This document shows, in pieces, positions 23,509 to 30,913 of a stretch of 64,000 nucleotides of DNA. Location: positions 682,001 to 746,000 of the forward strand of contig NZ_CP031396.1 in NCBI RefSeq assembly GCF_003363755.1, written 5' to 3'. This DNA comes from Pseudomonas protegens. Lineage in GTDB: Bacteria; Pseudomonadota; Gammaproteobacteria; Pseudomonadales; Pseudomonadaceae. The notes under the pieces were generated by a model. The model worked only from the letters and a program-made list of their open reading frames with translations, was not told where the DNA came from and made no database searches. Made by a program: the position numbers and the translations under genes. The stretch's first letter is position 1. Each line of letters begins with the position of its first letter.

Positions 23509-24255
23509 GTGTTCTGGAAAAAAGAAAAGAAAGTCAAAGTGGAATTTACGACGCCCCTAACCATCACCTATCCGGATTGTGGTGCTCCACCGGTAACGAC
23601 TGAGACACCACCCAAAATCAGGGAGACAGACAAAGACTTCGCCTTAAAACTATTGATCTGCCTCGCACTATTTATACAAACATCCATATACATATATGGA
23701 CACATAGAGCTAACGGCTTATTATGAACAGTTCGGAATAATGATAGGCGAGCTTGAACTAACAAACTCAACTATCCTGCTTATAGGATACTCACAAATTC
23801 TGACTAGCATTTTGAGCTGGCCTGATTTGGTGCCATATTTTGGCTACCTGCTACCATGGATTCCATTTGTAATTACAGCAATAATCTACTTTTTCCTATT
23901 AGTGAAAAATGAAACAACATGGATAGCAATCACTCTGAAAGGAATTTCAGGAGGGTACATCCTATATCTCTTATTTTTTGCGCCTTTGATCGGAATGAAT
24001 CATGGCATTGAAAGAGGCACACAAGCCATCATTAGCAACATGGGTATAAATGCGAAAAATAAAGTAACCAAGGAATACACCATTATAACTAATGACAACA
24101 TAAAGATATCAGGCCAACTTCTAGCAATAGACGCTAAGAGCACCTTCCTGATATCCGACCACACTGTATACAAATTTGACAGCAAAACAGGTCGAGTTCT
24201 GAGAGAGACTCTTCTAAAAGAAAAACAACCAAAACAACTCATAAATAGTAAATAA
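23509..24255 (+). CDS. AT-rich multi-pass membrane protein, prophage cargo
   Basis: The 248-residue product has an N-terminal soluble part (MFWKKEKKVKVEF...), three or four membrane helices (LLICLALFIQTSIYIYG, STILLIGYSQILTSILSW, LLPWIPFVITAIIYFFLLV, ISGGYILYLLFFAPLIG), and a C-terminal cytosolic or periplasmic beta part (EYTIITNDNIKISGQLLAIDAKSTFLISDHTVYKFDSKTGRVL). It is transcribed against the phage genes, has its own terminator and is strikingly AT-rich, so it is a late-acquired moron. A superinfection-exclusion or abortive role is possible but unproven. Confidence 0.6.
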   Translation: MFWKKEKKVKVEFTTPLTITYPDCGAPPVTTETPPKIRETDKDFALKLLICLALFIQTSIYIYGHIELTAYYEQFGIMIGELELTNSTILLIGYSQILTSILSWPDLVPYFGYLLPWIPFVITAIIYFFLLVKNETTWIAITLKGISGGYILYLLFFAPLIGMNHGIERGTQAIISNMGINAKNKVTKEYTIITNDNIKISGQLLAIDAKSTFLISDHTVYKFDSKTGRVLRETLLKEKQPKQLINSK

Positions 24256-24264
24256 TCCAGAATT

Positions 24265-24297
24265 AAGCCCAACTCGACTAAAGTTGGGCTTTCTTCA
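24265..24297 (+). terminator. Rho-independent terminator of the moron gene
   Basis: AAGCCCAAC and GTTGGGCTT form a 9-bp stem with a short loop, followed by TCTTCATTCTT. It lies 10 bp after the plus-strand membrane-protein stop and just before the end of the convergent holin gene. Confidence 0.75.
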
Positions 24298-24300
24298 TTC

Positions 24301-24642
24301 TTAGGCCGCTCCGCTTTCGGGCGGGTGGTCGGAGACGCCAATCCGGCGCGCCGCCCAGCGCTCGTACAAGCCAATGGCAACATCCGCCCCAGCCATCGCG
24401 GTCAGGCAACCGAAGGCGCCCGCCGTCCAGATTGAAACCCCGGCACCGATCAGTAGCATCAGTGCAGCCATGCCGCAGATGATGCAGGCACCGGACCGCA
24501 GCGCGAGACGCCGAACCAATGCCCAACCTCGCGCCCCTTCCTTGTCTGCCCGCCACATCTCCCCGGAAACGCCGCCCACAAGGGCAAGGACGATCACTAA
24601 CCAGATCGGCATCTCTGCCAGTGCTTGTTGCTCGTTCGTCAT
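24301..24642 (-). CDS. Phage holin
   Basis: The ATG at 24642 (MTNEQQALAEMPIWLVIV) is chosen as the phage-type start; a longer frame from 24675 reads through a terminator hairpin. The 113-residue product has two or three membrane helices (MPIWLVIVLALVGGVSGEMW, SGACIICGMAALMLLIGAGVSIW, GAFGCLTAMAGADVAIGLY) and a charged C-terminus, as in holins of pseudomonad siphophages. It would open the inner membrane to the GH19 endolysin encoded 6 kb away in the same direction. Confidence 0.75.
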   Translation of the reverse strand: MTNEQQALAEMPIWLVIVLALVGGVSGEMWRADKEGARGWALVRRLALRSGACIICGMAALMLLIGAGVSIWTAGAFGCLTAMAGADVAIGLYERWAARRIGVSDHPPESGAA

Positions 24643-24658
24643 CGCCTGCCCCTTAAAC

Positions 24659-24690
24659 GCAAAAACCCGGCGCAAGGGCCGGGTTTGGTG
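24659..24690 (-). terminator. Rho-independent terminator upstream of the holin gene
   Basis: On the minus strand AAACCCGGCCC and GCGCCGGGTTT pair and are followed by TTGCG after five T residues. It would stop transcripts from the Q-like gene, or be the site at which an antiterminator acts, before the holin and late genes. Confidence 0.65.
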
Positions 24691-24699
24691 TGTGGGTGC

Positions 24700-25162
24700 C
24701 TGCCGCTCTCTGCGGTCGCACCTATCGAAGATGGCTACTTTTTACAGGTGGATTTTACTGGCAGCAACCCTGTTTTAACGCCACCCGGTGAATGTCTAGT
24801 GAACGCCTAGGCAATGTCGGCGAATATCTTTATTTCGGCTTTCAGCGCCTTTGGCGCTGTCCCACCTGTCCCACTGATAGTGAGTCAGGCAGGACAGCTA
24901 CAGGCCCCGAAATACAAAGCTCTGCCCTACTGTCCTACCTCTATCTTTCCTTTCTCGCATGTAAGAAGAAATTGAAAGGCACGCGTGCGCGCCCACGGCG
25001 CGTAGTGTGTGCCCGCTACGCTCATGTGTGCGCATGACGCGCTGAGAGGTTGGACAGTAGGACAGCCCACGAATGACAAGGCCCGCGCTTGTCCTGCTGC
25101 GTTAAAACGCAGTCGGACAAGGCGAGCCAGTAGGACAGCAACAAACGCAGCCAGGGTAAGGC
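24700..25162. other. Non-coding prophage segment rich in GGACAG motifs
   Basis: No gene is supported. Variants of CAGTAGGACAG or its complement occur near 24858-24875, 24891, 24928-24939, 25051-25065 and 25128-25139, and 25088-25121 forms an imperfect hairpin (CTTGTCC..CTGCGTT / AACGCAG..GGACAAG). The segment could hold late-promoter, antitermination or origin signals of the phage, or be the scar of lost replication genes. Confidence 0.4.
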
Positions 25163-25528
25163 TCAAGCAGCCCTCCCCATGAGCAAGCCGTCGATGCACA
25201 CGTGCGCCTCATGCAAGCGCAAGTAGTACGTCCTGGCGCTACAACCGCAGTGCAGCATCTTCTGCGAGAGCAGGCTGTCGTGATTGCAGTAATGCTCCAT
25301 CACCACCAGGGCCAGCTCGGGCGGCAGGTGCTTGTTGACGATCAGTTCGATATCGGCCGATTCATCCAGCAGCACCCGACTGCCCCGGGTTCCCCGTATC
25401 AGCTCGCCTTTGCACTCCATCAGCATGGCGATCATGTTACCGCCGCCTGCGGTGCCGATGGCCAGGGTCGTGGGCATGTGCAGATCCTGGGCCCAGAGTT
25501 TGAGCATCTCGTCGATTCGCTTAATCAA
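25163..25528 (-). CDS. Phage regulatory protein, possibly Q-like antiterminator
   Basis: The start is taken as the TTG at 25528, which has GGAGGAG 8 nt upstream, giving MIKRIDEMLKLWAQDLHMP and 121 residues. The C-terminal half (LPPELALVVMEHYCNHDSLLSQKMLHCGCSARTYYLRLHEAHVCIDGLL) looks like a sigma-region-4-like helix-turn-helix with S-x-x-TY-x-x-LH, a pattern seen in late-gene activators and Q-type antiterminators of Pseudomonas prophages. It lies just upstream of the holin, where such a gene belongs. The family call is tentative. Confidence 0.5.
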   Translation of the reverse strand: MIKRIDEMLKLWAQDLHMPTTLAIGTAGGGNMIAMLMECKGELIRGTRGSRVLLDESADIELIVNKHLPPELALVVMEHYCNHDSLLSQKMLHCGCSARTYYLRLHEAHVCIDGLLMGRAA

Positions 25529-25603
25529 AGCAAGGCTCCTCCTCCATCGGCGCCACCTGCAAGGCAGAGCCGCGCCCCCAGTTGGTCGGCTTCTGATAGG
25601 CCC

Positions 25604-26215
25604 ATGACCGACAAAGCCAACCCGTGCTTCGGCGTTCGCCGCAACAAGGAAAAGCCCAGGGACTACTACGCCGGCGAGACCGTATGGAATGCGGTCTACG
25701 CCGAGGCGGTGCAGGAGCTGAAGGACGCGATGGACCTGGCCTACCTGACCGGACAACGCCCCGCAGACGTGCTCAAGATCGCCGCCACCGACCTGAACAA
25801 TGGGTTTTTACTGATAGGTCAGGGCAAGACCGAAAAGCGCCTCCGGCTGCGCCTGGAGGACGAAGGCATCCAATCAGGATTGAGTGCCTTTATCGAGGAC
25901 CTGCAGGAACGCAGGGCCATTAATGGCATCAGGACATCGACACTGATCACCAACGCGTCAGGACTACGAATGAGCCAGCAGATGCTGCGCAACCGCTGGG
26001 ACGACGCGCGGGAGAAGGCCGCCATCAAGGCTGCGGCCGATGGCGATCCGGCATTGGCGGTCAACATTCGGCAGTTTCAGTTCAAGGATATTCGGCCGAA
26101 GGCGGCCAGTGAAATTGAGTTGACCCATGCAAGCCGACTGCTTGGGCACTCAACTGAGGAGATGACCAAGAAGGTCTACCGGCGAGTTGGGGAGATCGTT
26201 AAACCTACGAAGTGA
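25604..26215 (+). pseudogene. Phage tyrosine integrase, N-terminally truncated
   Basis: From MTDKANPCFGVRRNKEKPRDYYAG the 203 residues cover the catalytic domain: the first Arg in AYLTGQRPADVL, RQFQFKDIRPKAASE with Arg but with Lys where the usual HxxR His lies, LLGHSTEEMTKKVYRRV with the second His and the Tyr nucleophile, and a conserved tail. The N-terminal arm-binding and core-binding domains are missing, and upstream sequence in this frame is antisense to the Q-like gene. It probably integrated this element at tRNA-Cys before truncation. It now lies 3 kb from the right repeat because defence cargo is in between. Confidence 0.8.
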
Positions 26216-26631
26216 ATCCCCGCATCCAAAAATCGTAATTGGCAGCTAACGGCCAGAAGCGGACACCCGCGGCTGTTACCTTCGACCCGAACCGGACAAT
26301 GGTGTACTACCTTATGGTCGGAAAGAATGGCGGCTGGTTGCCAAGATAATCATCTCGCAACCTAAGCATCCAAGCTAGACTCAAGCAAACCAAATGATGG
26401 GCCGTATCGATTAATGTGACGAACAATTTTCGGCCAAAACCAGCGGCGAACGGAGTCAATACCAGGTCAATAGATAGTGAAATCGAATATTAACTCAATG
26501 ATGGTTATACCGCGCAATTGTGATGGACTTGTCCATGAATAGGGGCGCTATCAAATATAATTTGCAGAAGCAACACCACATATATGCTCTATTTGTTTTG
26601 CGCAATACCTCTGTATCAATAGGAGCTAAAG
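26216..26631. other. Gene-free, AT-rich stretch between the integrase and the HEPN-like gene
   Basis: No ORF with a ribosome-binding site is seen. The sequence is increasingly AT-rich toward 26631 and probably holds the promoter of the HEPN-like gene. A short piece (AACGGCCAGAAGCGGACA, 26249-26266) looks like intergenic debris common in this lineage. Confidence 0.4.
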
Positions 26632-27393
26632 TTGAAAGTAAAAATACCTTGTTTTAAGTGTTTCGAACTGGATGGAGTTAAGGAGCCGGTTTTCTCTTTT
26701 TTAGAGCTTGGTGAAAGCAATATTCACGAGGTTATCTGTACTCGTGGCCATAAAACCTTCATAGCTTTGACTCAGCATAAGCACGAGATTCTCTTCGAAA
26801 TCGGCGCTATGGCTTTAGCGGATGGTTATCCTAGAGAAGCAATTGCCACTATTGCCGCGGCGCTTGAACGATTTTACGAACTATGCATGCGTGTCATTAG
26901 TTCTAGCATGGAAGTCCCGGAAGAACAATTGCACGCAGCCTGGCGACTGATTGATGTGGCGTCAGAGCGCCAGTTCGGCGCCTTCATATTTTCCATGCTT
27001 TTATGGTCTAAAGAATGTCCAGAAGTGATCGATAACAAGAAGCCAACTTTGCCTAATACATCGCGGGGAGACACTAAAAATTGGAAAGAATTTAGGAATG
27101 CGGTCATCCATAAAGGATTGATTCCTTCGGAATGCGTGGCAATCGAATATTGCGAGCTTGTTTACGCGCACATAAATGAACTGACAAAGATTATGACACT
27201 GCGACATGAGGAAGCTTGGTTGTCAGAAGCCCAAAAGCAAGAAGCTGTGGCCCGCCATGCCAACCCAGAAAAAGAGATAGTTATGTTTGGACTCCCAACC
27301 ACATTGTTTCTGGCCCGAGGCACACAAGCGCCTGGCAGCTTCAAAGAAGCATTGAAACAGCTGAATGGATACAGAGAGATTTACGGGCGCTAG
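26632..27393 (+). CDS. HEPN/DUF4145-like protein with zinc-ribbon start
   Basis: The TTG at 26632 is the start because AGGAGC lies 5 nt upstream. The 253-residue product has a likely zinc site at the N-terminus (CFKC at 7-10 and ICTRGH with Cys36 and His40), then a helical domain with REAIATIAAALERFYELCMRVI and WKEFRNAVIHKGLI. In the latter, Arg155 and His160 form the R-x4-H motif of HEPN ribonucleases and DUF4145 proteins. HEPN proteins are frequent RNase effectors of abortive infection and toxin-antitoxin systems. Its place near the right end of the element, next to a restriction operon, supports a defence role. No antitoxin gene is apparent. Confidence 0.55.
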   Translation: MKVKIPCFKCFELDGVKEPVFSFLELGESNIHEVICTRGHKTFIALTQHKHEILFEIGAMALADGYPREAIATIAAALERFYELCMRVISSSMEVPEEQLHAAWRLIDVASERQFGAFIFSMLLWSKECPEVIDNKKPTLPNTSRGDTKNWKEFRNAVIHKGLIPSECVAIEYCELVYAHINELTKIMTLRHEEAWLSEAQKQEAVARHANPEKEIVMFGLPTTLFLARGTQAPGSFKEALKQLNGYREIYGR

Positions 27394-27653
27394 CTCTGAA
27401 AAACTCCATCTATGAAACTCAAAGAGTCTGGTCCGGCAGCACAACCTAGGAGTGGTTTAAATCGTTCTCTACGCTCACTTGGGCGAGCTAGACCCGCCCC
27501 GTGACCCAACGCTAGGGCCGCTTGGGATCGAATTTGATTACGTGGGCGACAGCTCCTGGCCGAAAGCAGTCGTGATCCAACGCGATCTGAATGCTGCTCT
27601 AGCCAAAGAACCAAGACACTACATAGCAACAAGTGCCATCACAAAGCCCCCAC

Positions 27654-27842
27654 TCAAGCCTTATTCAAACGCAGTACAAAACCACGCAAGTGGGTCAGTG
27701 CTGCCATTTGAGGATCAAGACCACGAAGAGTAGTTGTCCGCTGGCTGCCATCAGGAAGATAAACGACCAAATCGTCTCCATGAACAATGTAGTGGCTGGT
27801 ATACGTCGTACCTTCGTGCTCAAAACTAATTTCTTCTTCCAT
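27654..27842 (-). CDS. Small acidic protein downstream of the HNH gene
   Basis: The ATG at 27842 has GGGAG 6 nt upstream; an in-frame TTG two codons earlier is less likely. The 62-residue product (MEEEISFEHEGTTYTSHYIVHGDDLVVYLPDGSQRTTTLRGLD) is beta-rich and acidic at the start. It is the last gene of a minus-strand set Nudix - SRA/HNH - this gene, 14 bp after the HNH stop. It could be an inhibitor or accessory subunit; no family recognised. Confidence 0.55.
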   Translation of the reverse strand: MEEEISFEHEGTTYTSHYIVHGDDLVVYLPDGSQRTTTLRGLDPQMAALTHLRGFVLRLNKA

Positions 27843-27856
27843 ATCCAACTCCCGAA

Positions 27857-28681
27857 TTAAAAACCGTTCAACCGTGCGGTCAATAGTTGCCTGTCTGCAT
27901 CATCATCCAGCACATGCATTCTGCGGTGGCAATTGGGGCAAAGCGCAGCTGTATTCTCCACCGTATCGGCCCCGCCTTTTACAAGCCACACAATGTGGTG
28001 CGTCTCCAAAAAAGGGGTTCCGTCCTTCTTGTTGAACGGTGCAGCTTCTTGGCACAAGTCACACCGCCCCTTGGATCTGCGCTTGGCATGCTCCGCTACC
28101 CAGGCCGAACGCTGATGCTGGGTAACTTTGGCACTGCGCTTTCCAACACTGGCCCGCCCCTGGCGCCGAGCGAGGGCCTCTACCTCAGCATCACTCAATT
28201 TACGCGCTTGCTTCTCCTTCACCTGGTTTAGCTGTTGCAGTGTGGAATCTGGTATGGCCGGCAGAGCACCTGACTTGAGGCGTAGCGGGAATACCCACAC
28301 AAAGCGCTCCTGCCCCTCAACGTCAGGCTGCCTCTCCTGATAAGGCTCATCAGCCAGCATCACCTCACCAATGTAGGTATAGGTTTTAGCAGTGAATACT
28401 TCGAACAGATGCACGGATACGCCGTTGGCACGGGACTCGTTCAGCGTTCTGTTTTGATTAAACTCCAGCGACTGATCACCCTGCTGACCCATACCGGTGT
28501 AGTGCAGCACATCATTAACCCAGCGATCGTCATAAATGGACGCCACATGGTTCGAAACGATGACGAGGGTGTTAGTACGATTTGAGCGGCGCATCCCACC
28601 TTGCGGACTGCATTGAAACAACTGCGTCAGATCGTCGTTATTGAGATTAGAGCCTGGGACTGGAGGAACAAAATTAACCAT
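27857..28681 (-). CDS. SRA-like/HNH endonuclease, probable type IV (modified-DNA) restriction enzyme
   Basis: The start is the ATG at 28681, which overlaps the Nudix stop (ATGGTTAA). The 274-residue protein has an N-terminal module resembling the YDG/SRA fold: YDDRWVNDVLHYTGMGQQGDQS (50-71), then NRTLNESRANGVSVHLFEVF and YIGEVMLADEPY. SRA folds flip out 5-methyl- or 5-hydroxymethyl-cytosine. The C-terminus is an HNH nuclease: CDLC (207-210), ETHHIVWLVKGG (His228, His229), ENTAALCPNCHRRMH (Asn243, Cys248, Cys251, His252). The combination is that of McrA-type enzymes. Coupled to a Nudix gene inside a mobile element. Confidence 0.7.
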   Translation of the reverse strand: MVNFVPPVPGSNLNNDDLTQLFQCSPQGGMRRSNRTNTLVIVSNHVASIYDDRWVNDVLHYTGMGQQGDQSLEFNQNRTLNESRANGVSVHLFEVFTAKTYTYIGEVMLADEPYQERQPDVEGQERFVWVFPLRLKSGALPAIPDSTLQQLNQVKEKQARKLSDAEVEALARRQGRASVGKRSAKVTQHQRSAWVAEHAKRRSKGRCDLCQEAAPFNKKDGTPFLETHHIVWLVKGGADTVENTAALCPNCHRRMHVLDDDADRQLLTARLNGF

Positions 28682-29063
28682 ATATTCGGATGATCTCTTC
28701 AGCAATTGGAACATCAGCAGGAGCAAGGTCGTATTGCAGTAACTCGTGAGGCCGCACCCACTCGATCAGGTCATGTACCTGCAGGACGAATTGGATGGAT
28801 TGCAAAACGACGCTGACGGCGATCAGTTCGATCGTGCCGCCGGGATAGGTGTAAATCGAAGAAGTGAGAATCTCGCCGGCGACGGACTCAACACCCAACT
28901 CTTCACGTAGTTCACGGGTGATGCAGTCCTGCGGTGTTTCGCCATGCTCAAGCTTACCGCCCGGAAACTCCCACATGCCCGCCAGCTTCTGGCCTGGAGC
29001 TCTGCGCGTGATAAGAATTTTCCCGTCGCGATGTACGACCGCGGCAGCTACTGGTGCTTTCAT
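28674..29063 (-). CDS. Nudix hydrolase, MutT-type (8-oxo-dGTP diphosphatase-like)
   Basis: The start is the ATG at 29063 (MKAPVAAAVVHRDGKILITRR). The 129-residue product has a perfect Nudix box, GGKLEHGETPQDCITRELREELGV (Gx5Ex7REUxEExGU), preceded by MWEFPGG as in MutT. It would hydrolyse a nucleoside diphosphate linked to X, classically 8-oxo-dGTP. Its end overlaps the start of the SRA-like/HNH gene by 8 bp, so the two are translationally coupled. That is unusual for a housekeeping MutT and suggests a joint role, for example acting on modified nucleotides. Confidence 0.82.
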   Translation of the reverse strand: MKAPVAAAVVHRDGKILITRRAPGQKLAGMWEFPGGKLEHGETPQDCITRELREELGVESVAGEILTSSIYTYPGGTIELIAVSVVLQSIQFVLQVHDLIEWVRPHELLQYDLAPADVPIAEEIIRIYG

Positions 29064-29240
29064 AGCGCGATTCCTTATCGCCAAGTCCGAAAGATCCATA
29101 GGAACGAAGGGAAAACATCTTAGCCGAGAACCATCACCAGCCCGCACTCCGGGAAGGGAAATTCTCTTCAGTGCGACGCCAAAAACAGGCGAATTGCGGA
29201 AGTGATCTAAAAAATTGCGGAAGCGATTACCCAAATCCCA

Positions 29241-29335
29241 GGCAATAAAAAACCCCGCAGACGTTAATCTACGGGGTTTTCAAGGGTGGAGGCCGAGGTC
29301 GGAATCGAACCGGCGTAGGCGGATTTGCAATCCGC
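29241..29335. repeat. Right attachment-site repeat
   Basis: 95 bp matching 10989-11083 with one mismatch in the terminator stem (C for T). It contains the terminator and the 3' half of the intact tRNA-Cys gene. Together with the left copy it bounds about 18 kb of accessory DNA. Confidence 0.9.
29247..29280 (-). terminator. tRNA-Cys terminator
   Basis: CCCCGCAGAC/TTAATCTACGGGG forms the stem; read on the minus strand it ends in a T run. It lies just downstream of tRNA-Cys and is duplicated at 10996-11024 as part of the attachment repeat. Confidence 0.8.
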
Positions 29336-29360
29336 TGCATAACCATTTTGCTACTCGGCC
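29287..29360 (-). tRNA. tRNA-Cys (anticodon GCA)
   Basis: The minus strand reads GGCCGAGTAGCAAAATGG... with the anticodon loop TTGCAAA in the stem GCGGA/TCCGC, the T loop GGTTCGATTCC, acceptor pairing GGCCGAG/CTCGGCC and an encoded TCCA 3' end. All arms pair. The gene is intact, and its 3' half is the integration target of the 11-29 kb element. Confidence 0.97.
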
Positions 29361-29754
29361 CCAAATGTCCAATGCCTGAATGACAACACTGAACACCTAC
29401 AAACTGGAACGGCTTTCGAGATCAACCTCATCTCGCAACTCTTTGATTTCTAAAGAGTTTTTCCGTTTCCTCGCTGAGGAATGGTCGCAATTATGGACAT
29501 GTTTTCCATTCCTGGCAACTCCTATTCGATATTTTTTCTGCCGGGCTGTTTCTACAGGTTTCCGGGCGGGCCAATACGCCTCGAAGTCACCGACGGGGCT
29601 GGATGATTGCATAAATCAAGTCCGATAGCTCGCCCTTGCCTGTTCCTCACTCACCTACCCGATCGGGTTATGGCGTGTGTGCGGCCGCTCGCGGACAGTA
29701 GCGCCAACGGCTCGACCCGGGCTCCTCCCATCAGGCTCAAGGCGGAATTCCAGC
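29361..29754. other. Gene-free region upstream of the binding-protein gene
   Basis: No gene is supported. The first part is AT-rich and holds the tRNA-Cys promoter on the minus strand; the rest probably holds the promoter of the polyamine-binding protein gene. Short frames here lack ribosome-binding sites. Confidence 0.4.
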
Positions 29755-30855
29755 ATGCGTACAGCATTCCCTGCGGTGTTTGGCGTGGTTCTGATAGTGG
29801 CGGCAGCCTGGGTGCAGGCCGAGGAGCCCGCAAGCAAGACGCTACGGCTGTACAACTGGTCGGACTATATCGGCGAGAACACCCTCGCCGGCTTCGAGAA
29901 GGCCAGCGGCATCAAGGTGATCTACGACACCTTCGATTCCTATGAAACCGTACAGGGCAAGTTGCTGCCCGGGCGCTCCGGCTACGATCTGGTGGTACTC
30001 AACGCGGCGCTGGTACCGCCCTTGATCAAGGCGCGGGTGTTCCAGCCGCTGAACAAGCAGTGGTTGCCCAGTTGGCAGAATCTCGATCCCCAGGTGCTGA
30101 CAAGCCTGGAGAACTACGACGCCGGGGTGCAGTACTCGGCGCCCTATACCTGGGGCAGCAATGGGGTGACCTATAACGTCGACAAGATCCGTGAGCGGAT
30201 GCCGGACGCGCCCATCGGCTCCCTGGCAATGCTGTTCGATCCCAAGGTGGTGTCGCGCTTTTCTGATTGCGGAGTGACGCTGCAGGACTCGCCTACGGAC
30301 ATTCTGCCGCTGGTGCTGGCCTGGCTGGGGCGCAATCCCAACAGCGCCGAGCCCGCAGACCTCAAGGCCGCGCAAGATGCCTTGATGGCCATACGGCCCT
30401 ATATCCGCAAGTTCGACTCCACCAGCTACCTCAATGGCCTGGCCAATGGCGACCTGTGCCTGAGTGCGACCTGGTCCGGCGATTACGCCACCGCCCAGGC
30501 CCGGGCCAATGAAGCGGGGGCACCGGTCAAGCTCGACTATTTCATTCCCAAAGAAGGTTCGCTGATCTGGCTCGACAACTTCTACATTCCCGCCGATGCA
30601 CCGAATGTGGCCAATGCCCATGCCTTTATCGAGTACCTGTTGCAGCCGCAGGTGATGGCCGAGGTCAGCGACTACATCCGCTATGCCAATGCCAACCTCA
30701 AGGCCATCCCGCTGCTCGCTACCGAGGTGCGTGACAACCCGGCGATCTACCCCGATGCCCAGACCCGGGAGCGACTGTTCACCCAGAAGATACAGTCCCC
30801 CGCCAGCACCCGCCTGATCACCCGCACCTGGAACATGGTGAAGATCGGCAAGTGA
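29755..30855 (+). CDS. Polyamine-type ABC transporter substrate-binding protein (PotF/SpuD-like)
   Basis: The start is the ATG at 29755 (MRTAFPAVFGVVLIVAAAWVQA), giving a signal peptide cleaved near AEEPAS and 366 residues in all. LRLYNWSDYIGENTLAGFEKASGIKVIYDTFDSYE is the classic beginning of PotF/SpuD binding proteins, and TWGSNGVTYNVDKI and PKEGSLIWLDNFYIP are the ligand-cleft segments (Trp, Asp). It would capture putrescine or a similar amine in the periplasm. No permease or ATPase gene is adjacent; a class III aminotransferase gene follows, so it may supply that catabolic step using a transporter encoded elsewhere. Confidence 0.88.
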   Translation: MRTAFPAVFGVVLIVAAAWVQAEEPASKTLRLYNWSDYIGENTLAGFEKASGIKVIYDTFDSYETVQGKLLPGRSGYDLVVLNAALVPPLIKARVFQPLNKQWLPSWQNLDPQVLTSLENYDAGVQYSAPYTWGSNGVTYNVDKIRERMPDAPIGSLAMLFDPKVVSRFSDCGVTLQDSPTDILPLVLAWLGRNPNSAEPADLKAAQDALMAIRPYIRKFDSTSYLNGLANGDLCLSATWSGDYATAQARANEAGAPVKLDYFIPKEGSLIWLDNFYIPADAPNVANAHAFIEYLLQPQVMAEVSDYIRYANANLKAIPLLATEVRDNPAIYPDAQTRERLFTQKIQSPASTRLITRTWNMVKIGK

Positions 30856-30913
30856 TCCATGCCTACCCATTCCACGGACGTTGCGTCCAATGGTTCAACC
30901 CGAGGTGAAGCCC

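Noticed and set aside
24700..25162. GGACAG repeats considered as a CRISPR array
   Set aside because: The repeats are short, irregular in spacing and orientation, with no unique spacers of constant length and no cas genes nearby.
27479..27733. 84-codon plus-strand frame (IEFDYVGDSSWPKAVV...)
   Set aside because: Parts look protein-like, but there is no good start, it overlaps the small acidic gene on the other strand, and no family is recognised; it may be a remnant.
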